Positions 24,592 to 33,658 of a stretch of 64,000 bases of DNA are shown here, in pieces. Source of the stretch: Microbacterium sp. EST19A (GTDB lineage Bacteria > Actinomycetota > Actinomycetes > Actinomycetales > Microbacteriaceae); assembly GCF_019969685.1 (NCBI RefSeq), contig NZ_JAHXYZ010000002.1, positions 1,178,001 to 1,242,000 of the forward strand. The letters run 5' to 3'. Made by a program: the position numbers and the translations under genes. Under the pieces are notes generated by a model. That model saw nothing but the letters and a program-made list of their open reading frames with translations, was not told the DNA's origin and made no database searches. Within the stretch, counting starts at the first letter, position 1; every line of letters starts with the position of its first letter.

Positions 24592-25614
24592 CTACTCCTG
24601 ACGGGGCGGGGACGGATGCCCGTCGTCTTCGATGCTGAGCATCCGCAGACGCGCCGTGCTTCTCCGGCGCCGCGACCTGCGGAGGCGCGCGGCTCGTCGA
24701 CCCTGCCGACGGCCGGAGATGAGCTGCACGTACAGCGTCGCGACACCGGCGATCAGGAGACCGGCGAGATTGATGAGCAGCTGGATCGCGGAGCCGCGCG
24801 CCTCGTCCCAGGCACCGACGGCAAGCGTGAGGCCGATGGTCCCGACCGCCGGCACCGTCGTGATCGAGATGAACACCCCGACGAGGGCCGATGACTTCGC
24901 CGTGGTGAGCGAGAGCACGCCGGCGATGCCCGCGAGGATCGCGATGACGAACGACCACGCGTCCGGAGCGACGATGAACTCTGTCGCAGGGCCGGTGGTC
25001 GCCTGCTCGTAGGTGATGACGCCCGTCGAGTAGAGAGCCGCCCAGACGCCCCAGGCGATGGCGGCGCATACGGCGAACCCACCCAGGAGCGTCCCGAGCG
25101 CGGGGACGACGATGCCGCCGCGTCGACGCACGATCGCGTAGGAGATCGCGGCGAGCGGAGCGAACTCCGGACCGACGACCATCGCACCGATGATGAGGAT
25201 CGGCTGATCGAGCAGACGGCCCACGCCCGCGATGAGCGTGGCGAGCAGCAGGAACACGAAGAACGAGACGGAGGGATGCGCGTCTTCCTCCGCCTTGCCG
25301 GCGAGCTGCGCCCAGAGCACGCCGTCGGCGGGATGCCCCGGGGCGAGAGTCTCAGCGCGGACGGCGGCATCGGAGACCACGACCAGAGGTTCGGACACGA
25401 CGATGCCGCCCTCCGCGGGGATGCCGAGGTGCCGCAGCGAGCGCATGATGTTGTTCGCGTTCTCCCTGGTCATCTCGAACAGGATCACGTCGCCGCGTCC
25501 GTCCATCGCTGCCGCGGGGATGACGGCCAGCCCGCAGACCGTGGGGTCTCCCGAGAGGATCTCCTGCGCCTGATCGGAGAGGGCCTGAGTGACGCTGACG
25601 CGGACGGAGAGCAT
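24592..25614 (-). CDS. DUF389-domain membrane protein
   Basis: The 340-residue protein has an N-terminal soluble ACT-like part (about residues 1-100) and a DUF389 membrane domain of about six helices (FVFLLLATLIAGVGRLLDQPILIIGAMVVGPEFAPLAAISYAIVRRR and TTAKSSALVGVFISITTVPAVGTIGLTLAVG). The tail is Arg-rich. No transport substrate is known for this family. A short frame ending 5 bases upstream (25619-25720) may be coupled to it. Confidence 0.88.
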   Translation of the reverse strand: MLSVRVSVTQALSDQAQEILSGDPTVCGLAVIPAAAMDGRGDVILFEMTRENANNIMRSLRHLGIPAEGGIVVSEPLVVVSDAAVRAETLAPGHPADGVLWAQLAGKAEEDAHPSVSFFVFLLLATLIAGVGRLLDQPILIIGAMVVGPEFAPLAAISYAIVRRRGGIVVPALGTLLGGFAVCAAIAWGVWAALYSTGVITYEQATTGPATEFIVAPDAWSFVIAILAGIAGVLSLTTAKSSALVGVFISITTVPAVGTIGLTLAVGAWDEARGSAIQLLINLAGLLIAGVATLYVQLISGRRQGRRAARLRRSRRRRSTARLRMLSIEDDGHPSPPRQE

Positions 25615-25618
25615 GCAC

Positions 25619-25720
25619 CTATTCTGCTCGGCCCGTCGACGCGGGGCGGATCCGTCTGTCGGACCGCGCCCAGACCACAGCGACGAGGCCGGCGATCGCG
25701 AAGACGAGGAGCGTCTGCAC
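25619..25720 (-). CDS. Possible small membrane peptide upstream of the DUF389 gene
   Basis: A GTG frame of 33 residues encodes MQTLLVFAIAGLVAVVWARS followed by a basic tail, one obvious membrane helix. Its TAG ends 4-5 bases before the DUF389 ATG, which itself lacks a strong ribosome-binding site, so translational coupling is plausible. The frame extends further upstream without a canonical start. No homology is claimed. Confidence 0.3.
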   Translation of the reverse strand: MQTLLVFAIAGLVAVVWARSDRRIRPASTGRAE

Positions 25721-25880
25721 GAGCTCGCCGGCGGTGCCGGTCGGCGGCCTCAGAGCATCCGACGCGTTGTATCGATCGGTGTGACCGAACGTAGAAGCTC
25801 GATGGACGGGAGAACATCACTTCGCGGTGCGGACGTCGCCTCGTACCGCCGTAGGGGTCGCGCCGGCTGGCGGACGTGTC

Positions 25881-25911
25881 GCTGATCCCCGGCGGCCCAC
25901 CGGGAATCAGC
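25881..25911 (-). terminator. Terminator hairpin of the arabinan operon
   Basis: GCTGATCCCCGG and CCGGGAATCAGC form an 11-12 base-pair stem (one mismatch) with a short loop. It lies 14 bases after the stop codon of the GH54 enzyme gene on the minus strand. The 200 bases between this point and the small frame at 25720 hold nothing else I can identify. Confidence 0.6.
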
Positions 25912-25925
25912 GACCCGTGCGCCCG

Positions 25926-28334
25926 CTAGATGATGAACTTCTGGTTCGCAGCTCCCGTGCAGGTGTTGATGGTGAGTTGGAGTCCGTTGGTCCACGAAGT
26001 TCCCGGAGCCGTCAGACACAGTCCGCTCGGCGGGTTGAGGATGGTTCCGTTCGACTGAGGCACCCACTGCTGGCCGCCCACACCGTTGCAGTTGAACAGG
26101 ATCACCGTGGTTCCCGGCGCGGTGCTGTTGCCGGCAACGTCGAGGCAGCGCGTCAGCGTCTCCAGCGTGTTGTTCGGAGTCAGCGTCCAGTGCTGGTCGA
26201 CGGCATGCTCGATGCACGTCCACAGCTGAACCTTGGGCCCTGACCAGTTGCCATAGGTGTCATTCCCGGCGGTGTCCACGCATTTTCCGCCGGGCGCGGC
26301 GATCGTCTGCCCACCCGACACCTTGAACCGCTGGGATGCCGTGCCGTTGCACGCCTGGATGGTGAGCACCGTCCCGTGGGTGCCGTTCGCCGGGTCGGTG
26401 AGGCACAGACCGGACTGCGGGTTCTTGAGCGAGCCGTTCGCCTGCTGGACCCACTTCTGTCCACCCACACCGTTGCAGTCGTACAGCTGGACCTCGCTGC
26501 CGGCGATGCTGCTGTTGCCGACCACATCGAGGCAGCGGCCCAGCGTCGTCAAGGACCCGTTGGACGTGTGCCACCAGCTCTGGTCGTTCGCCTCCCGCAG
26601 GCAATCCCAGGTCACCACGCGAGTGCCGTTGGCGCCGTTGTTCGCTCCGATGACGTCGACGCAGTTGCCGGCCGGCGCGTTGATGGGGGTCTCATCGAAC
26701 AGCAGCCCCGGCGTCACGATGAACCGCTGGCTCGCCGCCGCCGTGCACGGCTGGATCTCCAGCCGGGTGCCGTTCGACGTCTGGGCGTTCCGCGCGGTGA
26801 GGCACAATCCCGATTGCGGATTCTTCACCGTCCCGTCCGGCTGCGGCACCCACTCCTGGCCACCGAGCCCGTTGCAGTCCCACAGCTGGATCGGCGTGCC
26901 CGCGGTCGTCGTGTTGCCCGTGATCTCCAGGCACCGCCCCATGGTCTTCAACGTGTTCGGGTACTCGTCCAGACCTGACGTCAGGTAGACGGTCGGGGTC
27001 GTGCGGATGTGCAGCCACTTCTGGTCGACGGCGTCGTGGAGGCAGTCCCACAGCTGGACGGCTGCTCCCCCGACCCCGTTGTCGGGACCGCTGACGTCGA
27101 CGCACTTGCCGGCGGGTCCGGTGATGCCGACGCCGGGGCCGCCGCCGGAGGTGCCCGTGTACGTCACGGAGGCGATGTCGGACTGCAACGCCGCGACGGT
27201 CGCGTTCGGCGCGTACCCGGACGTGATCGCCCCTTCGAAGAAGGATCCGGGTGCCGCGTTGCTGTTGTCGCCACCGGCACCGAGGGTGATGCCGCCCTCC
27301 TGCTTCATCGGCGTGTACCCCGCAGGCAGCGGTCCCTGGAACAGCGACGTCAGAGACGCGGAGGTGGCGTTGCCGCCATAGAGAGCGAAACTCGTCTGCC
27401 CGTTGTTCCGCAGCACCCCGGTGACGAAGGGGCTGGTCTGGCTGACGCTGGCCGGGTTGCTCGGTCCATTGCTCTGGAAGACGCCGTTCTCGAGATCCGC
27501 TTGGATCCACGGTCCGCGGCCCGAGCACGGCGGCTGTCCGCAGAACGTCGACATGATCAACGTGTCCATGTGACCGGCGCCCGTGTTCGTCGACGTCGCT
27601 TCCACGTTCCCGAAGTCGAAACAGCACGCGTTGGTGGCCATCGTGCCGCTGGCCACCCAGTACATCGACTCCGGTTGACCGTTCACGGCCATCCCGGCGC
27701 CGTTCGCGCGACGGTATCCGACGCGAGGCTCGACCTGGATCCCGTACACGGCATGGCCGGCGACCGTCACCGGCAGAGCATCCGCACGAGCGCCGATGGC
27801 GCTCGAGCCCGCTTCACCGACCGGAGCGATCGCGAGATGGTTCCCCTGCCCGGACTGGTCGTACACCTGCACGATCGTGCACACGGTGTTCAGACAGAAC
27901 GAGTCCTGCGACGCGGCGTTCGCGTACCCGGAGCTCAGCAGACCCACGTCGGATCCCGCCCCGTCGGACGCCCTCGTCACCCGATACAGCGGACCCGCGT
28001 AGGAACCGGAGAGCGCGCGGACGGTGGAATATGCCGCCACGCACGGAGTGCCGCCGGCCGAGAATGTGTCGCACGGGAGCCCCGGCGACGCGGCGACGTT
28101 CTGCTGCATCGTTAGAGCAGCGGCCTGCTCCACCGGTGCGGTGGTCACCGCATCGGCGGTGGCGGCGTTGGTTGCGGCGGGGATGCCCGCCAGCACCAGG
28201 AGGCCGACGACGAGGACGCCGACCAGTCGCGAAGGCCTCCCCTGCTCGACGGTCGCGTGCAGAACACTGCGAGAGGGCCTGCGTCTACGAGGGCCTGCGG
28301 CGTCCCTCAGGACGGACATGAATGTACTCACCAT
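25926..28334 (-). CDS. Secreted GH54 alpha-L-arabinofuranosidase with three ricin-type lectin domains
   Basis: The 802-residue enzyme has a long N terminus with a signal-anchor-like helix (LVGVLVVGLLVLAGIPAATNAATADA, about residues 37-60), a GH54 catalytic domain (about 75-395) and three beta-trefoil domains to the end. The GH54 part shows CCFDFGNVEATS with the nucleophile Glu245 and vicinal Cys pair, and GGDNSNAAPGSFFEGAI with acid/base Asp356. The tail contains nine Cys/QxW-type repeats in three alpha-beta-gamma sets. It releases arabinose from arabinan or arabinoxylan side chains. Fungal GH54 enzymes carry CBM42 instead, so this lectin tail is a different architecture. AAGGAG precedes ATG 28334. 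Confidence 0.92.
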   Translation of the reverse strand: MVSTFMSVLRDAAGPRRRRPSRSVLHATVEQGRPSRLVGVLVVGLLVLAGIPAATNAATADAVTTAPVEQAAALTMQQNVAASPGLPCDTFSAGGTPCVAAYSTVRALSGSYAGPLYRVTRASDGAGSDVGLLSSGYANAASQDSFCLNTVCTIVQVYDQSGQGNHLAIAPVGEAGSSAIGARADALPVTVAGHAVYGIQVEPRVGYRRANGAGMAVNGQPESMYWVASGTMATNACCFDFGNVEATSTNTGAGHMDTLIMSTFCGQPPCSGRGPWIQADLENGVFQSNGPSNPASVSQTSPFVTGVLRNNGQTSFALYGGNATSASLTSLFQGPLPAGYTPMKQEGGITLGAGGDNSNAAPGSFFEGAITSGYAPNATVAALQSDIASVTYTGTSGGGPGVGITGPAGKCVDVSGPDNGVGGAAVQLWDCLHDAVDQKWLHIRTTPTVYLTSGLDEYPNTLKTMGRCLEITGNTTTAGTPIQLWDCNGLGGQEWVPQPDGTVKNPQSGLCLTARNAQTSNGTRLEIQPCTAAASQRFIVTPGLLFDETPINAPAGNCVDVIGANNGANGTRVVTWDCLREANDQSWWHTSNGSLTTLGRCLDVVGNSSIAGSEVQLYDCNGVGGQKWVQQANGSLKNPQSGLCLTDPANGTHGTVLTIQACNGTASQRFKVSGGQTIAAPGGKCVDTAGNDTYGNWSGPKVQLWTCIEHAVDQHWTLTPNNTLETLTRCLDVAGNSTAPGTTVILFNCNGVGGQQWVPQSNGTILNPPSGLCLTAPGTSWTNGLQLTINTCTGAANQKFII

Positions 28335-28372
28335 TGCGTACTTCTCCTTGCCTTGTGTCGGTTTTCGGATGA

Positions 28373-29311
28373 TCAGGTCGTTGCAGTGGAGGGGCCCTGT
28401 GTCGGGCCGTCGACCCAGGGCCCCTCCGGCTCGAAGGAGATGCGGCGCACGTGCATCCTGCGTGCATCGTGGTTCGCATCCCAGGCGTGGAAGACGATGA
28501 CGTCGTCAGCGTCGGGCGAGACGGTCAGCGAGTTGTGGCCCGGTCCGATGAGGCCGTCATCGTCGGTCGTGAGCAGAGGAGGAGTGCCGTGAGGCGCATG
28601 CCGCCACGGGCCGGTCGGGTGGTCTGCGACCGCCCATGAGACGGCGTATCCGTCGCCGGTCCACGCACCTCCGGAATAGGTCATCCAGTAGCGGCCGGCG
28701 CGGTGGATGACGGCAGGGCCTTCGAGCGTGTGCCAGTCGAAGGTGCCGTCGTAGATGGCGCGGCCGCGTTCGAAGATCTGCCAGTCCGCGTTCGCCTCGA
28801 GCACCCCTGTCGCAGAGCCGTCCGTCGAATCCATGGTCGCAAGGCGAACGACCGCGAGGTGCGTGCCCGGGCGAGGGTGCTGGAGCACGTCGCGGGCGTA
28901 GAACAGGTACCACGTGCCGTCCTGATCTCTGAACGGGTGCGCATCGATCGCGAACGATTCGTTCGGAGTGAGGTTGACCCCCCGATCGACGAACGGGCCC
29001 AGCGGGTGGTCCGCGCGAGCCACCCGGATGTGGTGACCGACGATGCCATGCCCGACGGAGTAGTACAGCCACCAGGCGCCCTCGGCTTCGACGACCTCCG
29101 GCGCCCAGTACTCGTCGCCGTAGGTGTCGGCGAGCCGCGGGAGCACGGGGCCGTGGGATTCCCAGTGGGCCAGGTCCGTCGAGGTCAGCGCTTCGAAGAC
29201 GGCGTCTCCTGCCGCAGGCGGGCGTCCCGTGCCGTAGGCCACGTAGGACCCGTCCGGTGCGCGCAGCACGAACGGATCGGCGAAGTACTCCGCATACACC
29301 GGAGCACTCAT
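28373..29311 (-). CDS. GH43-family glycoside hydrolase
   Basis: The 312-residue protein is a five-bladed beta-propeller hydrolase. YFADPFVL contains the general-base Asp, SFAIDAHPF the pKa-modulating Asp, and LEGPAVIHRAGRYWMTYSGG the catalytic acid Glu. GH43 enzymes act as beta-xylosidases, arabinofuranosidases or endo-arabinanases. It has no signal peptide, so it should act on imported oligosaccharides. Its ATG overlaps the stop of the GH1 gene by 4 bases. Confidence 0.9.
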   Translation of the reverse strand: MSAPVYAEYFADPFVLRAPDGSYVAYGTGRPPAAGDAVFEALTSTDLAHWESHGPVLPRLADTYGDEYWAPEVVEAEGAWWLYYSVGHGIVGHHIRVARADHPLGPFVDRGVNLTPNESFAIDAHPFRDQDGTWYLFYARDVLQHPRPGTHLAVVRLATMDSTDGSATGVLEANADWQIFERGRAIYDGTFDWHTLEGPAVIHRAGRYWMTYSGGAWTGDGYAVSWAVADHPTGPWRHAPHGTPPLLTTDDDGLIGPGHNSLTVSPDADDVIVFHAWDANHDARRMHVRRISFEPEGPWVDGPTQGPSTATT

Positions 29312-30618
29312 GACAGCGTCCGGTACAGCGTCGCCGCCGGCGTCGGCACTCGGCTGAGTGTGCCGTCCGATCGTTCCTCGAGCCGCACCAGACCCATGCG
29401 ACGCAGGAACGGTGTCTTCCCCTGGGCGGGGTCGCCGAGCGAGGGTGCCGGCCCGATCGTCGTGGTCCCGTCGGCATCGACGGTCTCGATGACGAATTCC
29501 TCCACGTTCGCTCCCCCTGCCGCCCACGACCAGTCGACGAAGTCGAAGAGCGGCCACCAGGTGTACCCGCGGATGTCGCACTGCTCACGCAGCTCCTCCA
29601 CGACCGCGGCGGAGTCGCGCAGCCACCGCGTCCGCACCTCGTCGCCGCCCTCGATACTGGTCTCGGTGATGATCAGCGGCAGCCGGTACCGGGAGGCGAA
29701 CGCCGTCAGTGCTTCGCGGAAACCCTGCGTCCACTTGTCGTACGAGATCTGCACGGGGTCTGCGCCGACGAGAGTCACACGGCGCGGGGTCAGGTCGGGG
29801 TAGTAGTTCACCCCGATGAAGTCCGGCACCGCGGGATGGAGACGAAGCCAGTCCAGATCCGCGCGGAGAGCACCGTGCTCGAGGAGCCACGCCCACAACG
29901 GGTGCTGCTCGTCGACTCGTCCGAACAGGAAGTCGGTGGGCAGCCATCCGACGTCGCGCAGCAGCGCGGCATGCTCGTCGAGACCGGGGTCGTCGGTGTG
30001 CACCACGGTGGATGCTTCCACATGCACGATCACGGCATCCGGGTTCACGTCTCGGATCGCGGTCGTCGCTCGCGCCATCCCCACGGCGATGGGAACCGCG
30101 ACCGTGACCCACCCGTCCCACCCCGAGAGCCGCGGCGGCCACACCCCCCGCAATCCACAGAACGACGCGGTCGTCACCGGTTCGTTCAGCGGCGTGAAGT
30201 GCCTCACCTTCGAGCGGTACCGGTCGGCGAACGCACGAGCGAACTCCGCGATGGCGTCGGGATACCGGGGATCGGCGAAGGAGTCGGTGAGCCAGCGCGG
30301 CGTGCCGTAGTGCACGAGGTCGGCGACGATCGTCAGCCCGAGCTCATCGACCGCGAACGGGATCACCTCGTCCAGCCGTGCCCAGTCGAAGACGCCGGGC
30401 GCGACGTGCACCAGGGGCCAGCTGACGCCGTACCGGAGTGCGGTCGCGCCGATCTCGCGCGCCAGGGTCAGGTCTTCCCGCCAGGCGGCGTCGTGCCCCG
30501 TGAGGGCGTGTTCGTCGAGCGGGGCCTCCCCCGGCGACACCGGGTAGACGCACGTGTCTTCGATGCCGAGCAGCCAGGTGAAGCCGTCGCGGGCGAATGG
30601 CTCGTGGGGAGCTCTCAT
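29308..30618 (-). CDS. GH1-family glycoside hydrolase
   Basis: The 436-residue protein has a TIM-barrel with the acid/base Glu in FTPLNEPVTTASFCG and the nucleophile Glu in LPLIITETSIEGGDEVRTRWL, matching GH1 (clan GH-A). It lacks a signal peptide and therefore cleaves imported oligosaccharides. ATG 30618 overlaps the permease stop by 4 bases. The N terminus (WLLGIEDTCVYP) resembles a divergent subgroup often found beside sugar ABC transporters. The specificity is not certain; beta-glycosidase or beta-L-arabinosidase activity are options. Confidence 0.87.
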   Translation of the reverse strand: MRAPHEPFARDGFTWLLGIEDTCVYPVSPGEAPLDEHALTGHDAAWREDLTLAREIGATALRYGVSWPLVHVAPGVFDWARLDEVIPFAVDELGLTIVADLVHYGTPRWLTDSFADPRYPDAIAEFARAFADRYRSKVRHFTPLNEPVTTASFCGLRGVWPPRLSGWDGWVTVAVPIAVGMARATTAIRDVNPDAVIVHVEASTVVHTDDPGLDEHAALLRDVGWLPTDFLFGRVDEQHPLWAWLLEHGALRADLDWLRLHPAVPDFIGVNYYPDLTPRRVTLVGADPVQISYDKWTQGFREALTAFASRYRLPLIITETSIEGGDEVRTRWLRDSAAVVEELREQCDIRGYTWWPLFDFVDWSWAAGGANVEEFVIETVDADGTTTIGPAPSLGDPAQGKTPFLRRMGLVRLEERSDGTLSRVPTPAATLYRTLS

Positions 30619-31433
30619 TTCAGTCCTGTCGTTGCGATGCCTGCCACGAAGTACTTCTGTGCGAAGAAGAACGCCAGGGCGAGGGGAAGAAGGGAGATGG
30701 TGGCCCCGGCGAGCAGCACCGCATGGTCGGTGACGTGCTGGCCGCCGAAGAGGGTGAGCCCGGCGGGAAGGGTGCGCATCTCGGTGGAACTCGTGACGAT
30801 CAAGGGCCACAGCAGGTCGTTCCAGAGGTTCATGAAGTGCAGCACCGCCAGGGTCGCCAGCGCAGGCTTGGCCAGCGGCAGGATGATCGTCCAGTAGATG
30901 CGCAGGTGACCCGCACCGTCGATGCGTGCTGCTTCGTCGAGCTCACGAGGGATCGAGATGAAAAACTGGCGCAGCATGAAGATTCCGAAGGCGCTCGTCG
31001 CGCGCGGGATGATGAGCCCCTGGTAGGTGTCGAGCCACCCGAGATGGAACAGCTCGATGAACACCGGGATCAGCGTCACCTGGAACGGCACCATCAGGGT
31101 CGCGATCACGAGCCAGAACAACACGGTCGATCCGCGGAAGGGGATCCGGGCGAGCGCGTACGCGCACATCGAATCGAACAGGAGACACAGCACCGTGGTC
31201 ACGCCCGCGAAGATGAAGCTGTTCAGCAGCAGGCGCAGGAAGGGCAGCTCCTGCCAGATGCTGATGTAGCCGTCGAGGGTCCACGTGGTGGGGAGCAACT
31301 GTGCCGGCGCGGCGAACAGGTCGGCTTCGCTGCGGAAGGAGCCACCGATCATCCAGATGAACGGGATCAGGGCGGCGAGCACGCCGATGCCCAGCAGCAC
31401 CCACTTGAAAGAGAGACGCAATCTAGTCGACAT
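30615..31433 (-). CDS. Sugar ABC transporter permease, MalG type
   Basis: The 272-residue inner-membrane subunit has six hydrophobic segments and the ATPase-docking EAA loop (DEAARIDGAGHLRIYWTIILPLAKPAL). It pairs with the MalF-type subunit, whose gene overlaps it by 11 bases. No ATPase gene is present here, so a shared MsiK-type ATPase encoded elsewhere is expected, as in many actinobacteria. Confidence 0.93.
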   Translation of the reverse strand: MSTRLRLSFKWVLLGIGVLAALIPFIWMIGGSFRSEADLFAAPAQLLPTTWTLDGYISIWQELPFLRLLLNSFIFAGVTTVLCLLFDSMCAYALARIPFRGSTVLFWLVIATLMVPFQVTLIPVFIELFHLGWLDTYQGLIIPRATSAFGIFMLRQFFISIPRELDEAARIDGAGHLRIYWTIILPLAKPALATLAVLHFMNLWNDLLWPLIVTSSTEMRTLPAGLTLFGGQHVTDHAVLLAGATISLLPLALAFFFAQKYFVAGIATTGLK

Positions 31434-32358
31434 CCTGGTACCTGAACAATCTGAGCTGGAGTGCCGACAGGAGCATGATGATGACGAACAGGACCCAGGC
31501 GATCGCCGAGGCGTAGCCGAGGTTGAAGTTGGTGAACCCCTCGCGGAACATCATCGTCACGAGAGTGTCGGTCGCGAACAGCGGCCCTCCGTTGGTCATG
31601 ACGTAGACGAGGTCGAAGACCTGCAGGGAGTTGATCGTCAGGATCATCGTGACGAAGAGGAGCGTCGGACGGATGCTGGGCAGGGTGACGTGCCAGTTCA
31701 GCTGCCGGGCGTTCGCCCCGTCGAGCCGAGCCGCCTCGTAGAGGGAATCGGGCACGCCCTTGATGCCGGCGAGCAGGATGACCATCGCGTAGCCGACGGT
31801 CTTCCAGACGCTGACGAAGATGATGGTCGGCAGCGCCAACGCCGGGTCCTGCAGGAACTCGACCGGGTCTCCCCCGAAGAGTTGCACGACACCGCCGACG
31901 AACCCGATACGCGCATCGAGGAGGAACCGCCACACCAGACCGATCGTCGCGAGCGCCACGATCGTCGGGAAGAAGAAGACGGAGCGGACGATCCGGTTGA
32001 ACCAGGTCTCTCGCACCAGGGCGGTGGCCGCCCAGTAGCCGATGCCGATCTGCAGCACGACGCTGACCAGCGAGAAGAGCAGCGTCACCCGCAGCGCGTT
32101 CCAGAACAGTTCGTCCGCAAGCAGCCGCTGATAGTTGCCGAGGCCGAGCCATATCTGGTTCTCGGCGCCGATGCGCCAGTCATGCAGGCTGTACCAGAGC
32201 GATTGGGTGATCGGGTAGACGATGAAGACGAGCAGGATGATCAGGCTCGGCGCCGCGAACAGCCAGCCGGGAAGCCCCCGGAACCGCCGCCGTGGTGAGG
32301 CCCTCCGGCCGCCGGGGCGCGTGCCCCGGACGGCCGGAGAGGTGGTGTGCGTGCTCAC
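31423..32358 (-). CDS. Sugar ABC transporter permease, MalF type
   Basis: The 311-residue permease has six predicted membrane helices after a basic cytoplasmic N terminus and the EAA loop YEAARLDGANARQLNWHVTLPSIRPTL. I start at GTG 32358, which overlaps the solute-binding protein stop by 4 bases. It works with the MalG-type permease and the lipoprotein receptor to import an oligosaccharide, probably arabino- or xylo-oligosaccharides judging by the hydrolases. Confidence 0.92.
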   Translation of the reverse strand: MSTHTTSPAVRGTRPGGRRASPRRRFRGLPGWLFAAPSLIILLVFIVYPITQSLWYSLHDWRIGAENQIWLGLGNYQRLLADELFWNALRVTLLFSLVSVVLQIGIGYWAATALVRETWFNRIVRSVFFFPTIVALATIGLVWRFLLDARIGFVGGVVQLFGGDPVEFLQDPALALPTIIFVSVWKTVGYAMVILLAGIKGVPDSLYEAARLDGANARQLNWHVTLPSIRPTLLFVTMILTINSLQVFDLVYVMTNGGPLFATDTLVTMMFREGFTNFNLGYASAIAWVLFVIIMLLSALQLRLFRYQDVD

Positions 32359-33584
32359 TTGCCTGAGCATCCGGTGATCGCGTCGATCTTCGCGGATGCC
32401 GCGTCGGCCGCTTCCTCGACGTCGCCGCCGCGCGTGATCTCCCCGATGAAGGGAACGTACGCTTCCGAATCGATCTGCGTGGCGCCCTCGACGCCCACGA
32501 GATACAGGCGTGCCGTGGGCAACGCTGCGGCGAACGCGGCCACGATCTCGTTGGCAGCGAGTTCCGGGTCGTCGGCGAGGTCGGTGCGAACCGGCGGGAA
32601 GCCGCTGGCGAGCGCGAACTGACGCTGCGCGTCCTGACCCGTCCACCACTCCAGGAATTCCTGCGCCTCGGCCGGGTGCTGCGTCTTCGCAGACGCGGCC
32701 ATCGGCACCGTGGAGCCCAGCGTGACAGGACCGTCGACGCCCTCCGGGACGGGAGCGACTCCGAACTCGATGCCGGCTTCTTCATACCCGGCGGCGGCCC
32801 ATGGTCCGTTGAGCTGCATGGCTGCCTTGCCGGCGCTGAAGAGCGAGTCCGACTCCGCGCCCGTCAGCCCGACCGGGGCTGCGCCTGCCTCGACGAGGTC
32901 GACCCAGCTCTGCAGTCCCTTGACGTTCTCGGGGCTGCTGAGCGCCGAGCAGCCGTCGGCATCGACGATGTCGCCGCCTTCGAGCCACTGCAGGATCGGC
33001 CACATCTGAATGGTCTCGTGATCCGCCAGCGAGAGTCCCACCACGCCGTCACCGGACAGCGCCTCGGCATCCGCCTTGAAGTCTTCGACGGTGGTCGGCG
33101 GCTGGTCGACGCCTGCCGCCGCGAAGAGGGTCTTGTTGTAGTAGAGCTGCAGCGTCGCGACGTTCGCGGGCACGGCGTAGAGCGCGTCATCCACCGTGAA
33201 GGCCTCGATCGCCGCGGGGGCGAGCAGGCTGGTGTCTCCGACGTCGTCGAGCTCCAGCAGCGAATTCGTATCGAGGTACTTGTTCACCACGTTCGGGTCG
33301 AAGCTCGGCGTCGCGAGGTCGGGTCCCTGCCCTGTCGCCCACGCGGACGGCAGCTTCTGCGCGATCGTGTCCCAGGGCTGCACCTCCATGGTCACCTGGA
33401 TGTCGTCGTGGGTCTCGTTGAACGTGGCGATGAGGTCTTCGTAGGCTTCACGGTCTCCGCCGGTGAACCCGGTCCAGAGCGTGAGTTCGACGGGGCCGTC
33501 TGCTTCGGGGGCAGCCGTGCTGCACCCGGCCAGGGCAATGGCCGCCACCGATGCGACCGCCACTGCAGATGTGATTCTTCTCAT
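32355..33584 (-). CDS. Sugar-binding lipoprotein of ABC transporter
   Basis: The 409-residue receptor has a lipoprotein signal (MRRITSAVAVASVAAIALAG followed by Cys20) and the extracellular solute-binding family 1 fold (VELTLWTGFTGGDREAYEDLIATFNETHDDIQVTMEVQPWDTIAQKL). I start at ATG 33584 with GAAGGAGAG upstream; a longer frame to 33671 lacks a signal. It would be anchored by Lgt and processed by LspA. It captures the oligosaccharide for the two permeases. Confidence 0.93.
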   Translation of the reverse strand: MRRITSAVAVASVAAIALAGCSTAAPEADGPVELTLWTGFTGGDREAYEDLIATFNETHDDIQVTMEVQPWDTIAQKLPSAWATGQGPDLATPSFDPNVVNKYLDTNSLLELDDVGDTSLLAPAAIEAFTVDDALYAVPANVATLQLYYNKTLFAAAGVDQPPTTVEDFKADAEALSGDGVVGLSLADHETIQMWPILQWLEGGDIVDADGCSALSSPENVKGLQSWVDLVEAGAAPVGLTGAESDSLFSAGKAAMQLNGPWAAAGYEEAGIEFGVAPVPEGVDGPVTLGSTVPMAASAKTQHPAEAQEFLEWWTGQDAQRQFALASGFPPVRTDLADDPELAANEIVAAFAAALPTARLYLVGVEGATQIDSEAYVPFIGEITRGGDVEEAADAASAKIDAITGCSGK

Positions 33585-33658
33585 AGGAAAGCTCTCCTTC
33601 GGGCTGTATGAGATCGTGTGATTCGGGTAGGTGAGAGACGGCCCTCTCGGTGGTGCGC

